Origin: Myroides marinus
GTDB lineage: Bacteria > Bacteroidota > Bacteroidia > Flavobacteriales > Flavobacteriaceae
Direction: 5' to 3'
NCBI RefSeq assembly: GCF_900109075.1
Contig: NZ_FNYS01000005.1
Location: forward strand, 1-64,000
Length of the DNA stretch: 64,000 bases
Positions 24,829 to 34,259 of the stretch are shown here, piece after piece. Position 1 is the stretch's first letter. Every line of letters starts with the position of its first letter. The position numbers and the translations under genes were made by a program. The notes below the pieces were generated by a model, which saw only the letters and a program-made list of their open reading frames with translations, was not told the origin of the DNA and did not search any database.

Positions 24829-26220
24829 ATGAGAAATACTTTACTTTTAGCCATTGTCTTTATCTGCACCGTTTTTACAACGAGCTGTAGTAAAGACGAC
24901 AACTCTAGCGATTTTGCCAATACCTTAAATGTCAAGTTCGTCGCTGAAGTTTCACAAGAGAATACTAACCTGACTATCCCATTAGAAGGAACTTCTATTG
25001 AATTTACCAATAGAGCCAATGGAAATAAAAATACCGTAACCCTAGATAAACAAGGGATTGCTGCTGCCAATTTAAGAGTAGGAAGTTATAATATCATAGC
25101 CAAACTTACCATGACTAAGCAGGCGTATAACCAACTGATTGACTCATCTAACAGCAAGGAAGAAAAGATCGAAGAAGACAACATTACCTTCACCGCGAAT
25201 ATAGACAACCTAACTGTAGCTAATGCAGAAGATATCAAGATTGTACTAAAGATGAATAAAGCGAGTCAGTCTGGCCTAATCTTTAAGCAAATATTCTATG
25301 CTGGTTCAAATCTTCAAGATGGTTCTGGATATAGGGACCAATTCCTTGAGATTTATAACAACAGTGAAGAAACTTTATATGTAGATGGTATTGTATTAGC
25401 TATGTTACACAACACGACGAATAGCCAAGCTACAGGACCAGACGATATAAGCTACCTTCCTTCTCGCCAATACGACTGGACTAAAGCAGCCGAAAACAGC
25501 GGAAAAGGAGATTTAAACAAAGACTATGTCTATGCCAAAAAAGTATTGCAATTCCCAGGTACAGGTACACAGTACCCTATCGAGGCAGGTAAGAGTATGA
25601 TTATTGCTTCTACAGCTATTGATCACACTAAAAACTTTATTATAGGTAAACCATCAGAATTCGTAGATCCTAATAAAACTGTTGATTTAAGTAAAGCTGA
25701 CTTTGACGTTTACATCCTTGACTACTTACAGAGAGAATACGGTATAGATATCACACAAGCCAAATACCGTTATAACCTAAACACACTTGGTACAGCGAAG
25801 ATGAAAGTTATCAAAGCACAACAGAGCGATTTAGCTATGCGCTTCGCTACAGATGACGGAATACTATTAATACAACTACCTAAAGACATCGTTGTAGAAT
25901 CATTTCCAACAGTTAAAGCACCTAAGAAAAACGACTCTACACAGTGTGTGAGAATACCAGTAGAGTACATCATTGACGGAGTACAGGTAAGACACTCTAC
26001 AGATAGCCGTGTAGCACCGCGTAAAGTACCTGAATCAGTAGATAGAGGTAGTGCATACGCTCCTAATGGTACATACTCTAGCCAATCTCTATTGAGAAAA
26101 ACGAGATATAAACTAAGCAATGGACGCCGTGTGTTACAAGACACAGATAACTCTACAGAAGACTTCGTAGTTCTAGAAAAACCAGTTGTATCAAAAGGGG
26201 ATGACTCTTTCACTAATTAA
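24829..26220 (+). CDS. DUF4876-like surface lipoprotein
   Basis: 463 residues. The N-terminus MRNTLLLAIVFICTVFTTSC has a lipobox with Cys20, followed by SKDDNSS, a negatively charged stretch typical of surface-exposed lipoproteins in Bacteroidota. Residues 30-145 look like a beta-sandwich domain. From about 155 the sequence KQIFYAGSNLQDGSGYRDQFLEIYNN resembles a lamin-tail-like/DUF4876 domain. It probably sits on the cell surface next to the receptor encoded by the preceding gene, in the role SusD- or XusB-like partners play elsewhere (inference). It starts six bases after the receptor stop. Confidence 0.7.
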   Translation: MRNTLLLAIVFICTVFTTSCSKDDNSSDFANTLNVKFVAEVSQENTNLTIPLEGTSIEFTNRANGNKNTVTLDKQGIAAANLRVGSYNIIAKLTMTKQAYNQLIDSSNSKEEKIEEDNITFTANIDNLTVANAEDIKIVLKMNKASQSGLIFKQIFYAGSNLQDGSGYRDQFLEIYNNSEETLYVDGIVLAMLHNTTNSQATGPDDISYLPSRQYDWTKAAENSGKGDLNKDYVYAKKVLQFPGTGTQYPIEAGKSMIIASTAIDHTKNFIIGKPSEFVDPNKTVDLSKADFDVYILDYLQREYGIDITQAKYRYNLNTLGTAKMKVIKAQQSDLAMRFATDDGILLIQLPKDIVVESFPTVKAPKKNDSTQCVRIPVEYIIDGVQVRHSTDSRVAPRKVPESVDRGSAYAPNGTYSSQSLLRKTRYKLSNGRRVLQDTDNSTEDFVVLEKPVVSKGDDSFTN

Positions 26221-26223
26221 TCC

Positions 26224-27711
26224 ATGAAAGCATTATATATCTTTATAATTCTATTTTTCACCCAAATGCTAAATGCTCAGAGCCATTCTGAGCATTTAGA
26301 CCTTTGGTTAATTCAGAAAAATAAGCGCACCTATGTTCCTGAGCATATCTTGTTTCTCAATCAACAGACACAAGAGTACGGTCGCCTAGCTATAGATTAC
26401 ACTAAAACCTCTGGCGAGTACAAAAAAAGTCAAGAGGCAGAGAACAGTAATGACTTTAAATTCTCAGCAGAGGGATTCGCTGACATCTATAAGTTTAAAG
26501 CCTATGGTAACTTTAGCTATGCCAAGACTTTTGAGAACAAACTTGCCAATGATTTAAGAGGAAAGAAAGACATCTTTAATCCCTTTTACTTCTATGCGAA
26601 CCATCCCAATAACTTTCAGAATCAGCAATATTTTGCCAATACCATGTTTAGCTATGAACTAGTTAACAAGAAACTATTTGTCGGCTTTGGTATTGACTTT
26701 GATTACAACTGGACTACGGGTAACAATGACCCTAGACCTGACGTAATTAACTACTTCATTCGCTATAAAGGAGATATTGCCTGGCAATTAGACAAGCACT
26801 CTATTGGGCTTAGAGCCACTTATGGCAAGGTTACAGAAGAGAACAACATCATGTATAAGAACAATGAATACAAGAGCAGTAACAAATACAAAGACCGCTT
26901 TCTTAATATCAGTTTAGGATATGGAGATATTGTACTAAGTGACCAGAACCTATTGTTAGACCGCAAGGCTAAGGAGAACACCTATACCCTAGCTCATCAA
27001 TATACAGGTAATCAACTAGAAGTAGCGACATTAGCCAAGATAAGCTCGTACGACGAAAACTCAGAACTAAATAAGTACAAACAGAGCTTTGATGTCTACA
27101 ATAGATTTAAGAACAAACAGCTTACCCTACAGAGTATGCTGACTTATACCCCTACTGACCACCGTCAATATCAGTTAAGCGTCAAGTATAACAACTACGA
27201 TGGCAAGAATCTAAGACAGATAGAAGGACTTAATTATAAAGTAGATCACTACAATGCCAATGCCCAACTATTAGCCTCGTTTTCTATGCTATTTAGAGAC
27301 ACCGATGTACAGCTAGGGCTAGACCACACCCTGTACTCTACAGTACGTCGAGACTATGCCATAGGCGTTTATAGCAATGAAAAGCAATTGTTAAACAAAG
27401 TAATTATCAACACCATCTGGGATAAAAAAGATCATTTTTACCAAGTCAATGTCACTCCTTTATATAGAGTTAAACTAGTCAATGATTTGACCATTCCAGA
27501 GACTCAACACACCAACTTCACAGACCAAGTAATTATACCTAATCATCAGTATAACAACAACAATGCTTTAGGAGTACAAGGTGAGGTCGGTTATGGAAAC
27601 AAAACCTGGTTAAACCAATACAGTCTATATTTCGCTATTTCTGGTCACTACCTTCAGTCTGACGGATTAGACAGAAGTAGCCTTAATCTAAGTTTAAAAT
27701 TATACCTATAA
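26224..27711 (+). CDS. DUF6850-like outer-membrane protein
   Basis: 495 residues. Residues 1-19 are a signal peptide ending LNAQ. The rest alternates polar and aromatic residues (GNFSYAKTF, GFGIDFDYNWTTG, GLRATYGKV) and ends in SLNLSLKLYL, as expected for a beta-barrel of roughly 16-18 strands. No plug domain. The conserved N-terminal LWLIQKNKRTYVPEHILF matches what I recall of DUF6850 proteins. It starts three bases after the lipoprotein stop and its own stop overlaps the start of the peroxidase gene. Its role is unknown; always read together with the operon. Confidence 0.6.
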   Translation: MKALYIFIILFFTQMLNAQSHSEHLDLWLIQKNKRTYVPEHILFLNQQTQEYGRLAIDYTKTSGEYKKSQEAENSNDFKFSAEGFADIYKFKAYGNFSYAKTFENKLANDLRGKKDIFNPFYFYANHPNNFQNQQYFANTMFSYELVNKKLFVGFGIDFDYNWTTGNNDPRPDVINYFIRYKGDIAWQLDKHSIGLRATYGKVTEENNIMYKNNEYKSSNKYKDRFLNISLGYGDIVLSDQNLLLDRKAKENTYTLAHQYTGNQLEVATLAKISSYDENSELNKYKQSFDVYNRFKNKQLTLQSMLTYTPTDHRQYQLSVKYNNYDGKNLRQIEGLNYKVDHYNANAQLLASFSMLFRDTDVQLGLDHTLYSTVRRDYAIGVYSNEKQLLNKVIINTIWDKKDHFYQVNVTPLYRVKLVNDLTIPETQHTNFTDQVIIPNHQYNNNNALGVQGEVGYGNKTWLNQYSLYFAISGHYLQSDGLDRSSLNLSLKLYL

Positions 27712-28841
27712 TGAACAGGGCTATCTACCTTGCTATACTACTAATTACCCTATTATTTTTAAGTTTTCACAGATTAGATCACACTTATTCTGAATACCAA
27801 TCCATAGAAGACCTACGTCGCGACTATCAGCGTCCTAGTGCCCTATGGCCAGCTCCTACCTTAGACAGTACAGCTGTATTTACAGAGCTAGGAGCTATAC
27901 TATCACCACTAGTACTAACAGAGAAAGAGCAACCTATTGCTGCCTTGGGCAAGATGTTGTTTTATGACCCTCGCCTATCCTCTTCTAATCAGATCTCTTG
28001 CTCTACCTGTCATATTGATACAGCCCACTGGGCAGATAAGCAGAGCTTAGCCGTAGGACACCAGGGACTAGTAGGCACGCGCAATACCCCGAGTATAGAG
28101 AACGTCTGGATACAGCGAGAGCTTTTCTGGGATGGTAGAGCCAATAGCCTACAGGAACAACAGATGATGTCTATCGAAAATCACATCGAAATGTTTCAAG
28201 ACATTGACGAACTCCCTGCTAAGATCACTGCCATTAAGGGGTATAAGAAACACTTCAAAAAAGCCTATGGCAATAGCACTGTCACTAAAGACAGAATACT
28301 AGATGCCATCGCCTTATTTCAGAAGACCATTGTTTCTAATCCTACTCCATTTGATGCCTTTATGCAGGGGGATTATACCCAGCTAACTGATCAGCAAGTA
28401 CACGGATTACACCTATTTCGAACCAAAGCCAGATGTATTAATTGCCACAGTGGCCCTTACTTCACCGATCTACAGTACCACAATGAAGGGTTTACCTTTT
28501 ATAAGAGAAAGAGAGAAGACCTAGGCCGATATAACGTTACCCATAAGGCAGCTGATGTCGGTAAAATGAAAACGCCAGGACTGCGCAATGTATTACACAC
28601 AGGACCGTGGTTTCACCAAGGCATTTTCCCTAATATAGAGAGTGTCATCGGTATGTATAACGCAGGAATGAATACTCCTTTTCGAAGAGAAGAGTATAAA
28701 CACGATACCCTATTCCCTATCACTTCTCCATTGATCAAAAGATTAGGACTGACCAAAGAAGAACAACGCGCTATCATAGCCTTCTTAGAATCTTTATCTT
28801 CTGAACCGATGTTAATCGAAAAACCAAAGCTGCCGAAGTAG
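27711..28841 (+). CDS. Di-haem cytochrome c peroxidase (CcpA/MauG superfamily)
   Basis: 376 residues. A hydrophobic N-terminal segment at about 4-19 anchors or exports it to the periplasm. Two haem c sites are present: CSTCH at 97-101 and CINCH at 242-246. Surrounding motifs (LFYDPRLS, FWDGRA, KTPGLRNV) are those of bacterial cytochrome c peroxidases. It may detoxify H2O2 or, as with MauG/MbnH-type members, oxidise a protein partner. The ATG overlaps the TAA of the upstream gene (TAATG), so translation is coupled. Its place in a TonB import operon is unusual for a simple peroxidase. Confidence 0.9.
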   Translation: MNRAIYLAILLITLLFLSFHRLDHTYSEYQSIEDLRRDYQRPSALWPAPTLDSTAVFTELGAILSPLVLTEKEQPIAALGKMLFYDPRLSSSNQISCSTCHIDTAHWADKQSLAVGHQGLVGTRNTPSIENVWIQRELFWDGRANSLQEQQMMSIENHIEMFQDIDELPAKITAIKGYKKHFKKAYGNSTVTKDRILDAIALFQKTIVSNPTPFDAFMQGDYTQLTDQQVHGLHLFRTKARCINCHSGPYFTDLQYHNEGFTFYKRKREDLGRYNVTHKAADVGKMKTPGLRNVLHTGPWFHQGIFPNIESVIGMYNAGMNTPFRREEYKHDTLFPITSPLIKRLGLTKEEQRAIIAFLESLSSEPMLIEKPKLPK

Positions 28842-29043
28842 AGAGAGAAAAGAAGGAAGAATGAACAAGGAGGAATGTTTACCTTAGTCAAAAAGAAGAT
28901 AACAAAGACAAAATCACAACTAAAGGACAAACACCATTCGTCAAAATTAACATTATACTTTAAGCTATATTTAAGCACATTGCTGAAATTTGACATTTCT
29001 TATTTTGAAATTTTTCGTAATTTGCGTCCAAACACAAAAACAG

Positions 29044-29529
29044 ATGAAAATACACTTCACTTACATACTATTTTTTATTTTATTTAGTGCAAATACCTTT
29101 GCTCAGAAGCTAGAACTGTACACTAATGACGGTAAAGAAGAATACCTAGGCTGCCTAAACTGTGATGCTAAAGATGCTAATTCGATATGGAATAGCTATG
29201 GCAACTACGGAAATCTATACAGCCAAAAATCTATTTGGAATAAGTATGGTATTTTTGGAGATCAGACAAGCAGCTATTCTCCTTGGAATATCCATGCAGA
29301 CAACCCTCCTATAGTGAAGAAAGATGGAGTAATGTATGGATACTTCACTACGAATAAGCACTTCGTAGGTAAGCGAGTTGAAGTAGAACTTACCAAAATG
29401 TTATTTGACTACTACCTAGATATTAAAGAAGATCCTAGTAAGTGGAATAAAAACCACGATGTAGCCAAATCTAAGGAAATAACTAAATCAAAAGAAGCTC
29501 CTAAACTAAAAGAAACTGTAAAGAAATAA
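29044..29529 (+). CDS. Small secreted protein with SIWN/PWN repeats
   Basis: 161 residues from the ATG at 29044; a TTG-started frame 54 bases upstream is rejected because the signal peptide starts exactly at this Met. Residues 1-20 are a signal peptide ending ANTFAQ. The mature part has LGCLNC (two Cys) and three imperfect repeats of S-x-W-N followed by YG-x-(Y/F)G near 40-80. The C-terminal 25 residues are a Lys/Ser/Glu-rich tail. Repeats of this kind occur in several bacterial exported proteins of unknown function. It ends before a strong terminator. Confidence 0.7.
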   Translation: MKIHFTYILFFILFSANTFAQKLELYTNDGKEEYLGCLNCDAKDANSIWNSYGNYGNLYSQKSIWNKYGIFGDQTSSYSPWNIHADNPPIVKKDGVMYGYFTTNKHFVGKRVEVELTKMLFDYYLDIKEDPSKWNKNHDVAKSKEITKSKEAPKLKETVKK

Positions 29530-29533
29530 TATA

Positions 29534-29558
29534 AAGCGATTGGTAAAACCAATCGCTT
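29534..29558 (+). terminator. Terminator after the SIWN-repeat gene
   Basis: AAGCGATTGG at 29534-29543 pairs exactly with 29549-29558 around a five-base loop, followed by TTTTTTAGTTTTT. Confidence 0.92.
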
Positions 29559-29723
29559 TTTTAGTTTTTAAGAGAATAAATGTTTATAGATAAAAACAAC
29601 ATATTTTTTTAAGTCTCTTATCTATATCAATTACACCAAAGAAGATAAAAACTTTAACTAATTCTTCGTCTTAGACCTAGATTATTTATAAATAAGTGTC
29701 GGAGTTTATCTATAATTATTATT

Positions 29724-29731
29724 TATATTTG
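29724..29731 (+). promoter_or_regulatory. -7 box of the folE promoter
   Basis: TATATTTG, an exact TAnnTTTG match, 37 bases before the folE ATG; a TTT triplet sits near the expected -33 position (29705). Confidence 0.55.
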
Positions 29732-29768
29732 TAGCGAGTTATAACAATATGTATTAAAAAGAAATAGA

Positions 29769-30440
29769 ATGAATACAGACGAAAAGTTTCACGACGAAAT
29801 GGGAGATAACCACATCGCATCTAGTGATGCAACTCCACTTAGAAGTGATGCATTTGACCGCACAGATGACGAAAAAATAGAATTGATAAAGAAAGATGTA
29901 GAAAACATTTTGAACACTTTAGGTCTTGATCTTACAGATGATAGCCTTAAAGGTACACCTAACCGTGTAGCTAAGATGTTCGTAAAAGAAATGTTTGGAG
30001 GGCTTAACCCATCGAAAAAACCTAGTGCATCTACATTTGACAATAAATATAAATACAACGAAATGCTAGTAGAAAAAAACATCGTTGTTTATTCTACTTG
30101 TGAACACCACTTATTGCCTATTGTAGGTAGAGCTCACGTAGCTTATATCTCTAATGGTACTGTAGTAGGTCTATCTAAGATGAACCGTATCGTTGACTTT
30201 TATGCTAAAAGACCTCAGGTACAGGAACGTCTAACGATCCAAATCGTAAATGAGTTAAAACGTGTATTAAATACAGAAGATGTAGCGTGTATCATCGATG
30301 CAAAGCACTTATGTGTAAACTCTAGAGGTATCCGCGATATCGAGAGTAGCACTGTAACTGCTGAGTTCGGAGGAAAATTCCAAGATGAGAACGTTCGTAA
30401 AGAGTTCTTAAACTATATCCAATTAGAAACTAAATTCTAA
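29769..30440 (+). CDS. folE: GTP cyclohydrolase I
   Basis: 223 residues. The catalytic zinc ligands Cys111 and His114 are in the STCEHHLLPIVGRAH signature, and the third ligand Cys lies in the DAKHLCVNSRG segment near 180. The GTPNRVAKM motif near 63-71 and SKMNRIVDFYAKRPQVQERL are also diagnostic. It makes 7,8-dihydroneopterin triphosphate from GTP, the first step to folate or tetrahydrobiopterin. A ~35-residue charged N-terminal extension precedes the fold. It is followed by cysS after 18 bases, so the two probably share a transcript. Confidence 0.96.
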   Translation: MNTDEKFHDEMGDNHIASSDATPLRSDAFDRTDDEKIELIKKDVENILNTLGLDLTDDSLKGTPNRVAKMFVKEMFGGLNPSKKPSASTFDNKYKYNEMLVEKNIVVYSTCEHHLLPIVGRAHVAYISNGTVVGLSKMNRIVDFYAKRPQVQERLTIQIVNELKRVLNTEDVACIIDAKHLCVNSRGIRDIESSTVTAEFGGKFQDENVRKEFLNYIQLETKF

Positions 30441-30458
30441 TCACTATAATTTAAATTT

Positions 30459-31934
30459 ATGTTATATCAAGAACAACAACTAAAAATGTACAACTCCTTA
30501 AGTGGAGAAAAAGAAGTTTTCAAACCTATCCATGAGGGTAAAGTAGGTATGTACGTATGTGGACCAACGGTTTACAGCTATGTACACCTTGGAAACTGTC
30601 GTACTTTTATATCTTTTGACTTGGTATATCGCTATTTAAAACACTTGGGATACGCTGTGCGTTATGTGCGTAATATCACTGACGTAGGACATATGGTAGA
30701 CGATGTGGATGAAGGAGAAGACAAAATCGCTAAGAGAGCACGTATTGAACAAATAGAGCCGATGGAAATCGTTCAGAAATATACACTGAACTTCCACAAT
30801 ATTCTAAAACAGTTCAATAACTTACCTCCTAGCATTGAACCTACGGCTACTGGACATATCATCGAGCAGATAGAGATTATCCAATCCATTATCGCTAATG
30901 GATATGCTTATGAAGTGAATGGTTCTGTGTACTTCGATGTAGAGAAATACAACAAGGATCACCGATATGGTATCTTGAGTGGTCGTAAGATAGAAGATAT
31001 GATCTCTAATACTCGTGAATTAGATGGACAATCTGATAAACGTAGCCCACTAGACTTCGCTCTGTGGAAAAATGCTGAACCTCAACATATCATGAGATGG
31101 CCTTCTCCATGGGGAGACGGTTTCCCTGGATGGCACTTAGAGTGTACAGCGATGAGCACGAAGTATCTAGGTAAGCACTTTGACATACACGGAGGTGGTA
31201 TGGATTTAAAATTCCCTCACCACGAGTGTGAAATCGCGCAAAATGAAGCTTCTACAGGTAACTCTCCTGTGAACTACTGGATGCATGCGAATATGCTTAC
31301 ATTAAATGGTAAAAAAATGGCTAAGTCAACAGGTAACAATATCTTGCCAGATGAGTTGTTCTCAGGAGAGAATACGATTCTAAGCAAAGGATTTGCTCCT
31401 ACTGTAGCTCGTTTCTTTATCTTACAGGCGCATTATAGAAGTATACTAGACTTCTCTGACGATGCTATCTTAGCTTCTGAAAGGGGATATATGAGATTAA
31501 TGGAGACTATTAAGTCTTTAAAAGAGCTTAAAACTTCTAGTAACTCTTCTGTAGACGTAGCAAAGTGGAAACAATCTTGCTACGACGCTATGAATGATGA
31601 CTTTAACAGTCCTATCTTAATCGCTAATCTATTCGAAGCAGTGAAGTTTATCAACCTTATTAAGGATAATAAAGAAACGATCACAGCAGCTGACTTAGAG
31701 AACTTAACGACTAGCTTAAATGCATTCGTATTCGATGTATTAGGTCTAGAGGATAGCGATGGTGTGAGCGCTAATAACGAAAAACTAGAAGGTGTAGTAA
31801 ATATGCTTATCGGTATGCGCAACGAGGCTAGAGCGAATAAAGATTTCGCAATGTCTGATCACATCAGAGATGAACTAGCTAAAATCGGTATTCAATTAAA
31901 AGATGGTAAAGAAGGTACTTCCTTCACATTATAA
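30459..31934 (+). CDS. cysS: Cysteinyl-tRNA synthetase
   Basis: 491 residues. Class I synthetase with the HIGH-type motif HLGN at 43-46, the zinc Cys34 in [11 protein letters not shown], the [10 protein letters not shown] zinc/cysteine pocket and the KMSKS-type loop KMAKST near 286-291. The C-terminal anticodon-binding region includes the conserved [20 protein letters not shown]. It charges tRNA-Cys. It follows folE closely and ends at a strong terminator. The tRNA-Cys gene in this window (13297-13367) has an atypical anticodon loop that this enzyme would have to recognise. Confidence 0.97.
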   Translation: MLYQEQQLKMYNSLSGEKEVFKPIHEGKVGMYVCGPTVYSYVHLGNCRTFISFDLVYRYLKHLGYAVRYVRNITDVGHMVDDVDEGEDKIAKRARIEQIEPMEIVQKYTLNFHNILKQFNNLPPSIEPTATGHIIEQIEIIQSIIANGYAYEVNGSVYFDVEKYNKDHRYGILSGRKIEDMISNTRELDGQSDKRSPLDFALWKNAEPQHIMRWPSPWGDGFPGWHLECTAMSTKYLGKHFDIHGGGMDLKFPHHECEIAQNEASTGNSPVNYWMHANMLTLNGKKMAKSTGNNILPDELFSGENTILSKGFAPTVARFFILQAHYRSILDFSDDAILASERGYMRLMETIKSLKELKTSSNSSVDVAKWKQSCYDAMNDDFNSPILIANLFEAVKFINLIKDNKETITAADLENLTTSLNAFVFDVLGLEDSDGVSANNEKLEGVVNMLIGMRNEARANKDFAMSDHIRDELAKIGIQLKDGKEGTSFTL

Positions 31935-31940
31935 TACAAA

Positions 31941-31970
31941 AAAAGCTATAAGGTAACTCTTATAGCTTTT
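31941..31970 (+). terminator. Terminator of folE-cysS
   Basis: AAAAGCTATAAG at 31941-31952 pairs exactly with 31959-31970 around six bases, followed by a T-rich tail. Confidence 0.9.
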
Positions 31971-31987
31971 TCTTATTACACGCTATT

Positions 31988-32212
31988 ATGATCAAAAAAA
32001 TATTAATCTTCCCGTTTGTAATACTAGTTCGCTTTTATCAACTATGTATATCCCCTTTTTTCCCACCAGCGTGTAGATACAGCCCTACTTGCTCCCAATA
32101 CACATTAGATGCATTGAGAAAGCATGGCCTGTTCAAAGGCGGATGGATGGCTATAAAACGAATAGCTAGTTGTGGACCATGGGGAGGAAAAGGATATGAT
32201 CCAGTTCCGTAA
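31988..32212 (+). CDS. yidD: Membrane protein insertion efficiency factor YidD
   Basis: 74 residues, the typical size. The signature [24 protein letters not shown] with its Cys residues, then [23 protein letters not shown], is unmistakable. An amphipathic N-terminal helix attaches it to the inner membrane, where it assists YidC insertion. In many bacteria it lies next to rnpA/yidC; here it is instead upstream of lgt, 86 bases apart. Confidence 0.95.
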   Translation: MIKKILIFPFVILVRFYQLCISPFFPPACRYSPTCSQYTLDALRKHGLFKGGWMAIKRIASCGPWGGKGYDPVP

Positions 32213-32298
32213 TAATGAGGAATCAAGAATGGTTGACAGATTCCCTTTTGAGAATAAAGATATTTTCATACATTTATCATCTAACAGTATGACAAACT

Positions 32299-33228
32299 AT
32301 GATACATTCATTAAGTATGATTTGGAACCCGTCAGAGGGTATTGATTTAGGATTTATTAAACTGAGATATTACAGTCTAATGTTCGTTATAGCATTCGGT
32401 TTAGGGTGGTTTTTAATGAAAAAGATATATGATCGCGAGGGAGAAAGTGTAGAGAAATTAGATAAGTTATTTATCTATACTGTACTAGCTACTCTAGTAG
32501 GTGCACGTCTAGGACACGTATTCTTTTATGACTGGGCATATTATAAGGATCACTTATTCGAGATTATATCTCCTGTTCGTTTTACTCCTAAGTTTGAGAT
32601 TGTTGGTTTTAGTGGATTAGCGAGTCATGGTGCTGCTATTGCGATTATCACGGTTATGTACTTCTACAGCAAAAAGATTGTTCAAAAACCTGTACTTTGG
32701 ATACTGGATAGAATTACGATACCAGTAGCTATTGGTGGTATGTTCGTTCGTTTTGGTAATTTCTTTAACTCAGAGATTGTAGGTCACGAAACTGCTAGTG
32801 CTTTTGGCATTCGCTTTATCAGAGATAAGTTTACTCCAAGACAAGCAATGGAAATTACAGGTCTTAATGATTATAACCAAGCGTATGATGCGATACAGAC
32901 TAATCCTCAGTTTGCTGAAGCATTAGCAATAGTAGCCCCTAAACACCCAACACAGTTATATGAGGCATTCGGATACCTTATCGTATTCTTGATTGTTTAC
33001 TATATGTATTGGAAGACAGATGCTCGTAAAAAGTTAGGTTATATCTTTGGGGTATTCTTAGTTCTACTGTGGGCAGTGCGTTTCGTAGTGGAATATGTTA
33101 AAGATAGTCAAGGAGGTTTTGAAGAAACTCTAGGTTATTTATCAACAGGGCAATGGTTAAGTATACCTTTTATCATCATAGGTATCTATTTATGGGCAAC
33201 TGCTAAAAACAAAAAATACGAGGCTTAA
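32299..33228 (+). CDS. lgt: Prolipoprotein diacylglyceryl transferase
   Basis: 309 residues, about seven membrane helices. The Lgt signature GGMFVRFGNFFNSEIVG holds the essential Arg-Asn pair, and further conserved segments are GLASHGAAIAI and HPTQLYEA. It moves a diacylglyceryl group from phosphatidylglycerol to the lipobox Cys of prolipoproteins at the inner membrane, so it acts on lipoproteins such as the one encoded at 24829. It stands between yidD and a bidirectional terminator. Confidence 0.96.
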   Translation: MIHSLSMIWNPSEGIDLGFIKLRYYSLMFVIAFGLGWFLMKKIYDREGESVEKLDKLFIYTVLATLVGARLGHVFFYDWAYYKDHLFEIISPVRFTPKFEIVGFSGLASHGAAIAIITVMYFYSKKIVQKPVLWILDRITIPVAIGGMFVRFGNFFNSEIVGHETASAFGIRFIRDKFTPRQAMEITGLNDYNQAYDAIQTNPQFAEALAIVAPKHPTQLYEAFGYLIVFLIVYYMYWKTDARKKLGYIFGVFLVLLWAVRFVVEYVKDSQGGFEETLGYLSTGQWLSIPFIIIGIYLWATAKNKKYEA

Positions 33229-33246
33229 TACTCGATATATCATATA

Positions 33247-33276
33247 AAAAGAGCGAATCAGTTGATTCGCTCTTTT
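33247..33276. terminator. Bidirectional terminator between lgt and the DUF4177 gene
   Basis: AAAAGAGCGAATC at 33247-33259 pairs exactly with the reverse complement ending at 33276, with A-tract on the left and T-tract on the right. It lies between two converging stop codons. Confidence 0.9.
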
Positions 33277-33280
33277 CATT

Positions 33281-33475
33281 TTATACTATCTCTCGTTTAA
33301 ACGACACAAGGTAACCTGTAGTAGCTCCTGCTGAGTTGACATCTATAATAGATACTAACTCCCATCCCTCCTGTCCATACTTGTTTAGGACTTCTTCTAC
33401 ATCTTGATCACTTACATTAAAACTCCATAAACTAGTTGGTTTTAGTTGTATCGCTTTGTATTCAAACTTTTTCAT
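33281..33475 (-). CDS. DUF4177-domain small protein
   Basis: 64 residues. The pattern FEYKAIQL, then an insert, then VLNKYGQEGWELVSIIDV and GYLVSFKRE is that of DUF4177 proteins, a small beta-alpha-beta fold of unknown function. No signal or membrane segment. Full length for the family. The gene at 33503-34063 lies 27 bases upstream in the same direction, so the two may be co-transcribed. Confidence 0.8.
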   Translation of the reverse strand: MKKFEYKAIQLKPTSLWSFNVSDQDVEEVLNKYGQEGWELVSIIDVNSAGATTGYLVSFKREIV

Positions 33476-33502
33476 AATTGTTATAATTGGTTAATTAGGT
33501 TT

Positions 33503-34063
33503 TTACATTCTTAAGTAGTTCCACTTTGTCTTAACTACCTCTGGATTTAAACTAGACAAGAACTCGTGAAAATCTACAAAGTTTTTATTCCAAAAGCGAA
33601 CATTATGTGTAAACTTAAAGGTTATCTCTTTGTTATCTTCTTTTATAACAATCCTCCAAACATTGCTATTATTAATTCTAACATCTGTTCGTTTTAATTC
33701 TGTAATTGTACTTATAGGAAAGATGGTTTGTGTACCACTTGAATCTACTACACAAAGTTCTTGTTCATTAAAATACAAATCGACATCACTAACTGCACTT
33801 TTAAACATATTAGGCTTAGATGTTATTTTTTTAAAACTGTGTGTCTCACCACCTTCTCCGGTTTTGTCTACTATAATGATCTGGTCTTTATTTTCTAAAC
33901 TGATACTGTTCTTTAATAGATAATACAGACCATATACACTAGCAAACAAAACAATCAATACAAAAACACCTCTAAGTAATGGTGAATTAGTTGGTAAAAA
34001 TCTTCCCATAACGAATAAAACACCAATACTAAGTGGTATTAAAACAACTTTATATTTAAACAT
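33503..34063 (-). CDS. Membrane protein with C-terminal cytosolic domain, unknown
   Basis: 186 residues. Two membrane helices occupy about 5-22 and 29-49. The remaining ~135 residues have alternating strands (IIIVDKTGEGGE, LYFNEQELCVVDSSGTQTIFPISTITELKRTD) and resemble a PH-like/YdbT-type bacterial domain by general look only. The family is not recognised. It sits upstream of the DUF4177 gene, and its own upstream spacer (34064-34259) carries no clear promoter box. Confidence 0.6.
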   Translation of the reverse strand: MFKYKVVLIPLSIGVLFVMGRFLPTNSPLLRGVFVLIVLFASVYGLYYLLKNSISLENKDQIIIVDKTGEGGETHSFKKITSKPNMFKSAVSDVDLYFNEQELCVVDSSGTQTIFPISTITELKRTDVRINNSNVWRIVIKEDNKEITFKFTHNVRFWNKNFVDFHEFLSSLNPEVVKTKWNYLRM

Positions 34064-34259
34064 AATTAGTCACTTACTAATAATTCAAAAGGTATATATT
34101 TTCTTACATACCATTCTTCTTTATGAAATATCCCTTCACACTCTCTACTCCACTTCTTCTTATAAAATCTCCTTCCTTATACTTCCAAAATAGACAATCT
34201 TAAATAGAAACAATTTGGCATAAAAGTATTACATTTCTAACATTAAACGATATAAAAAG

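Noticed and set aside
25770..26213. 147-codon minus-strand frame inside the DUF4876-like gene
   Set aside because: Shadow of the real gene; the forward frame has a lipobox and operon context.
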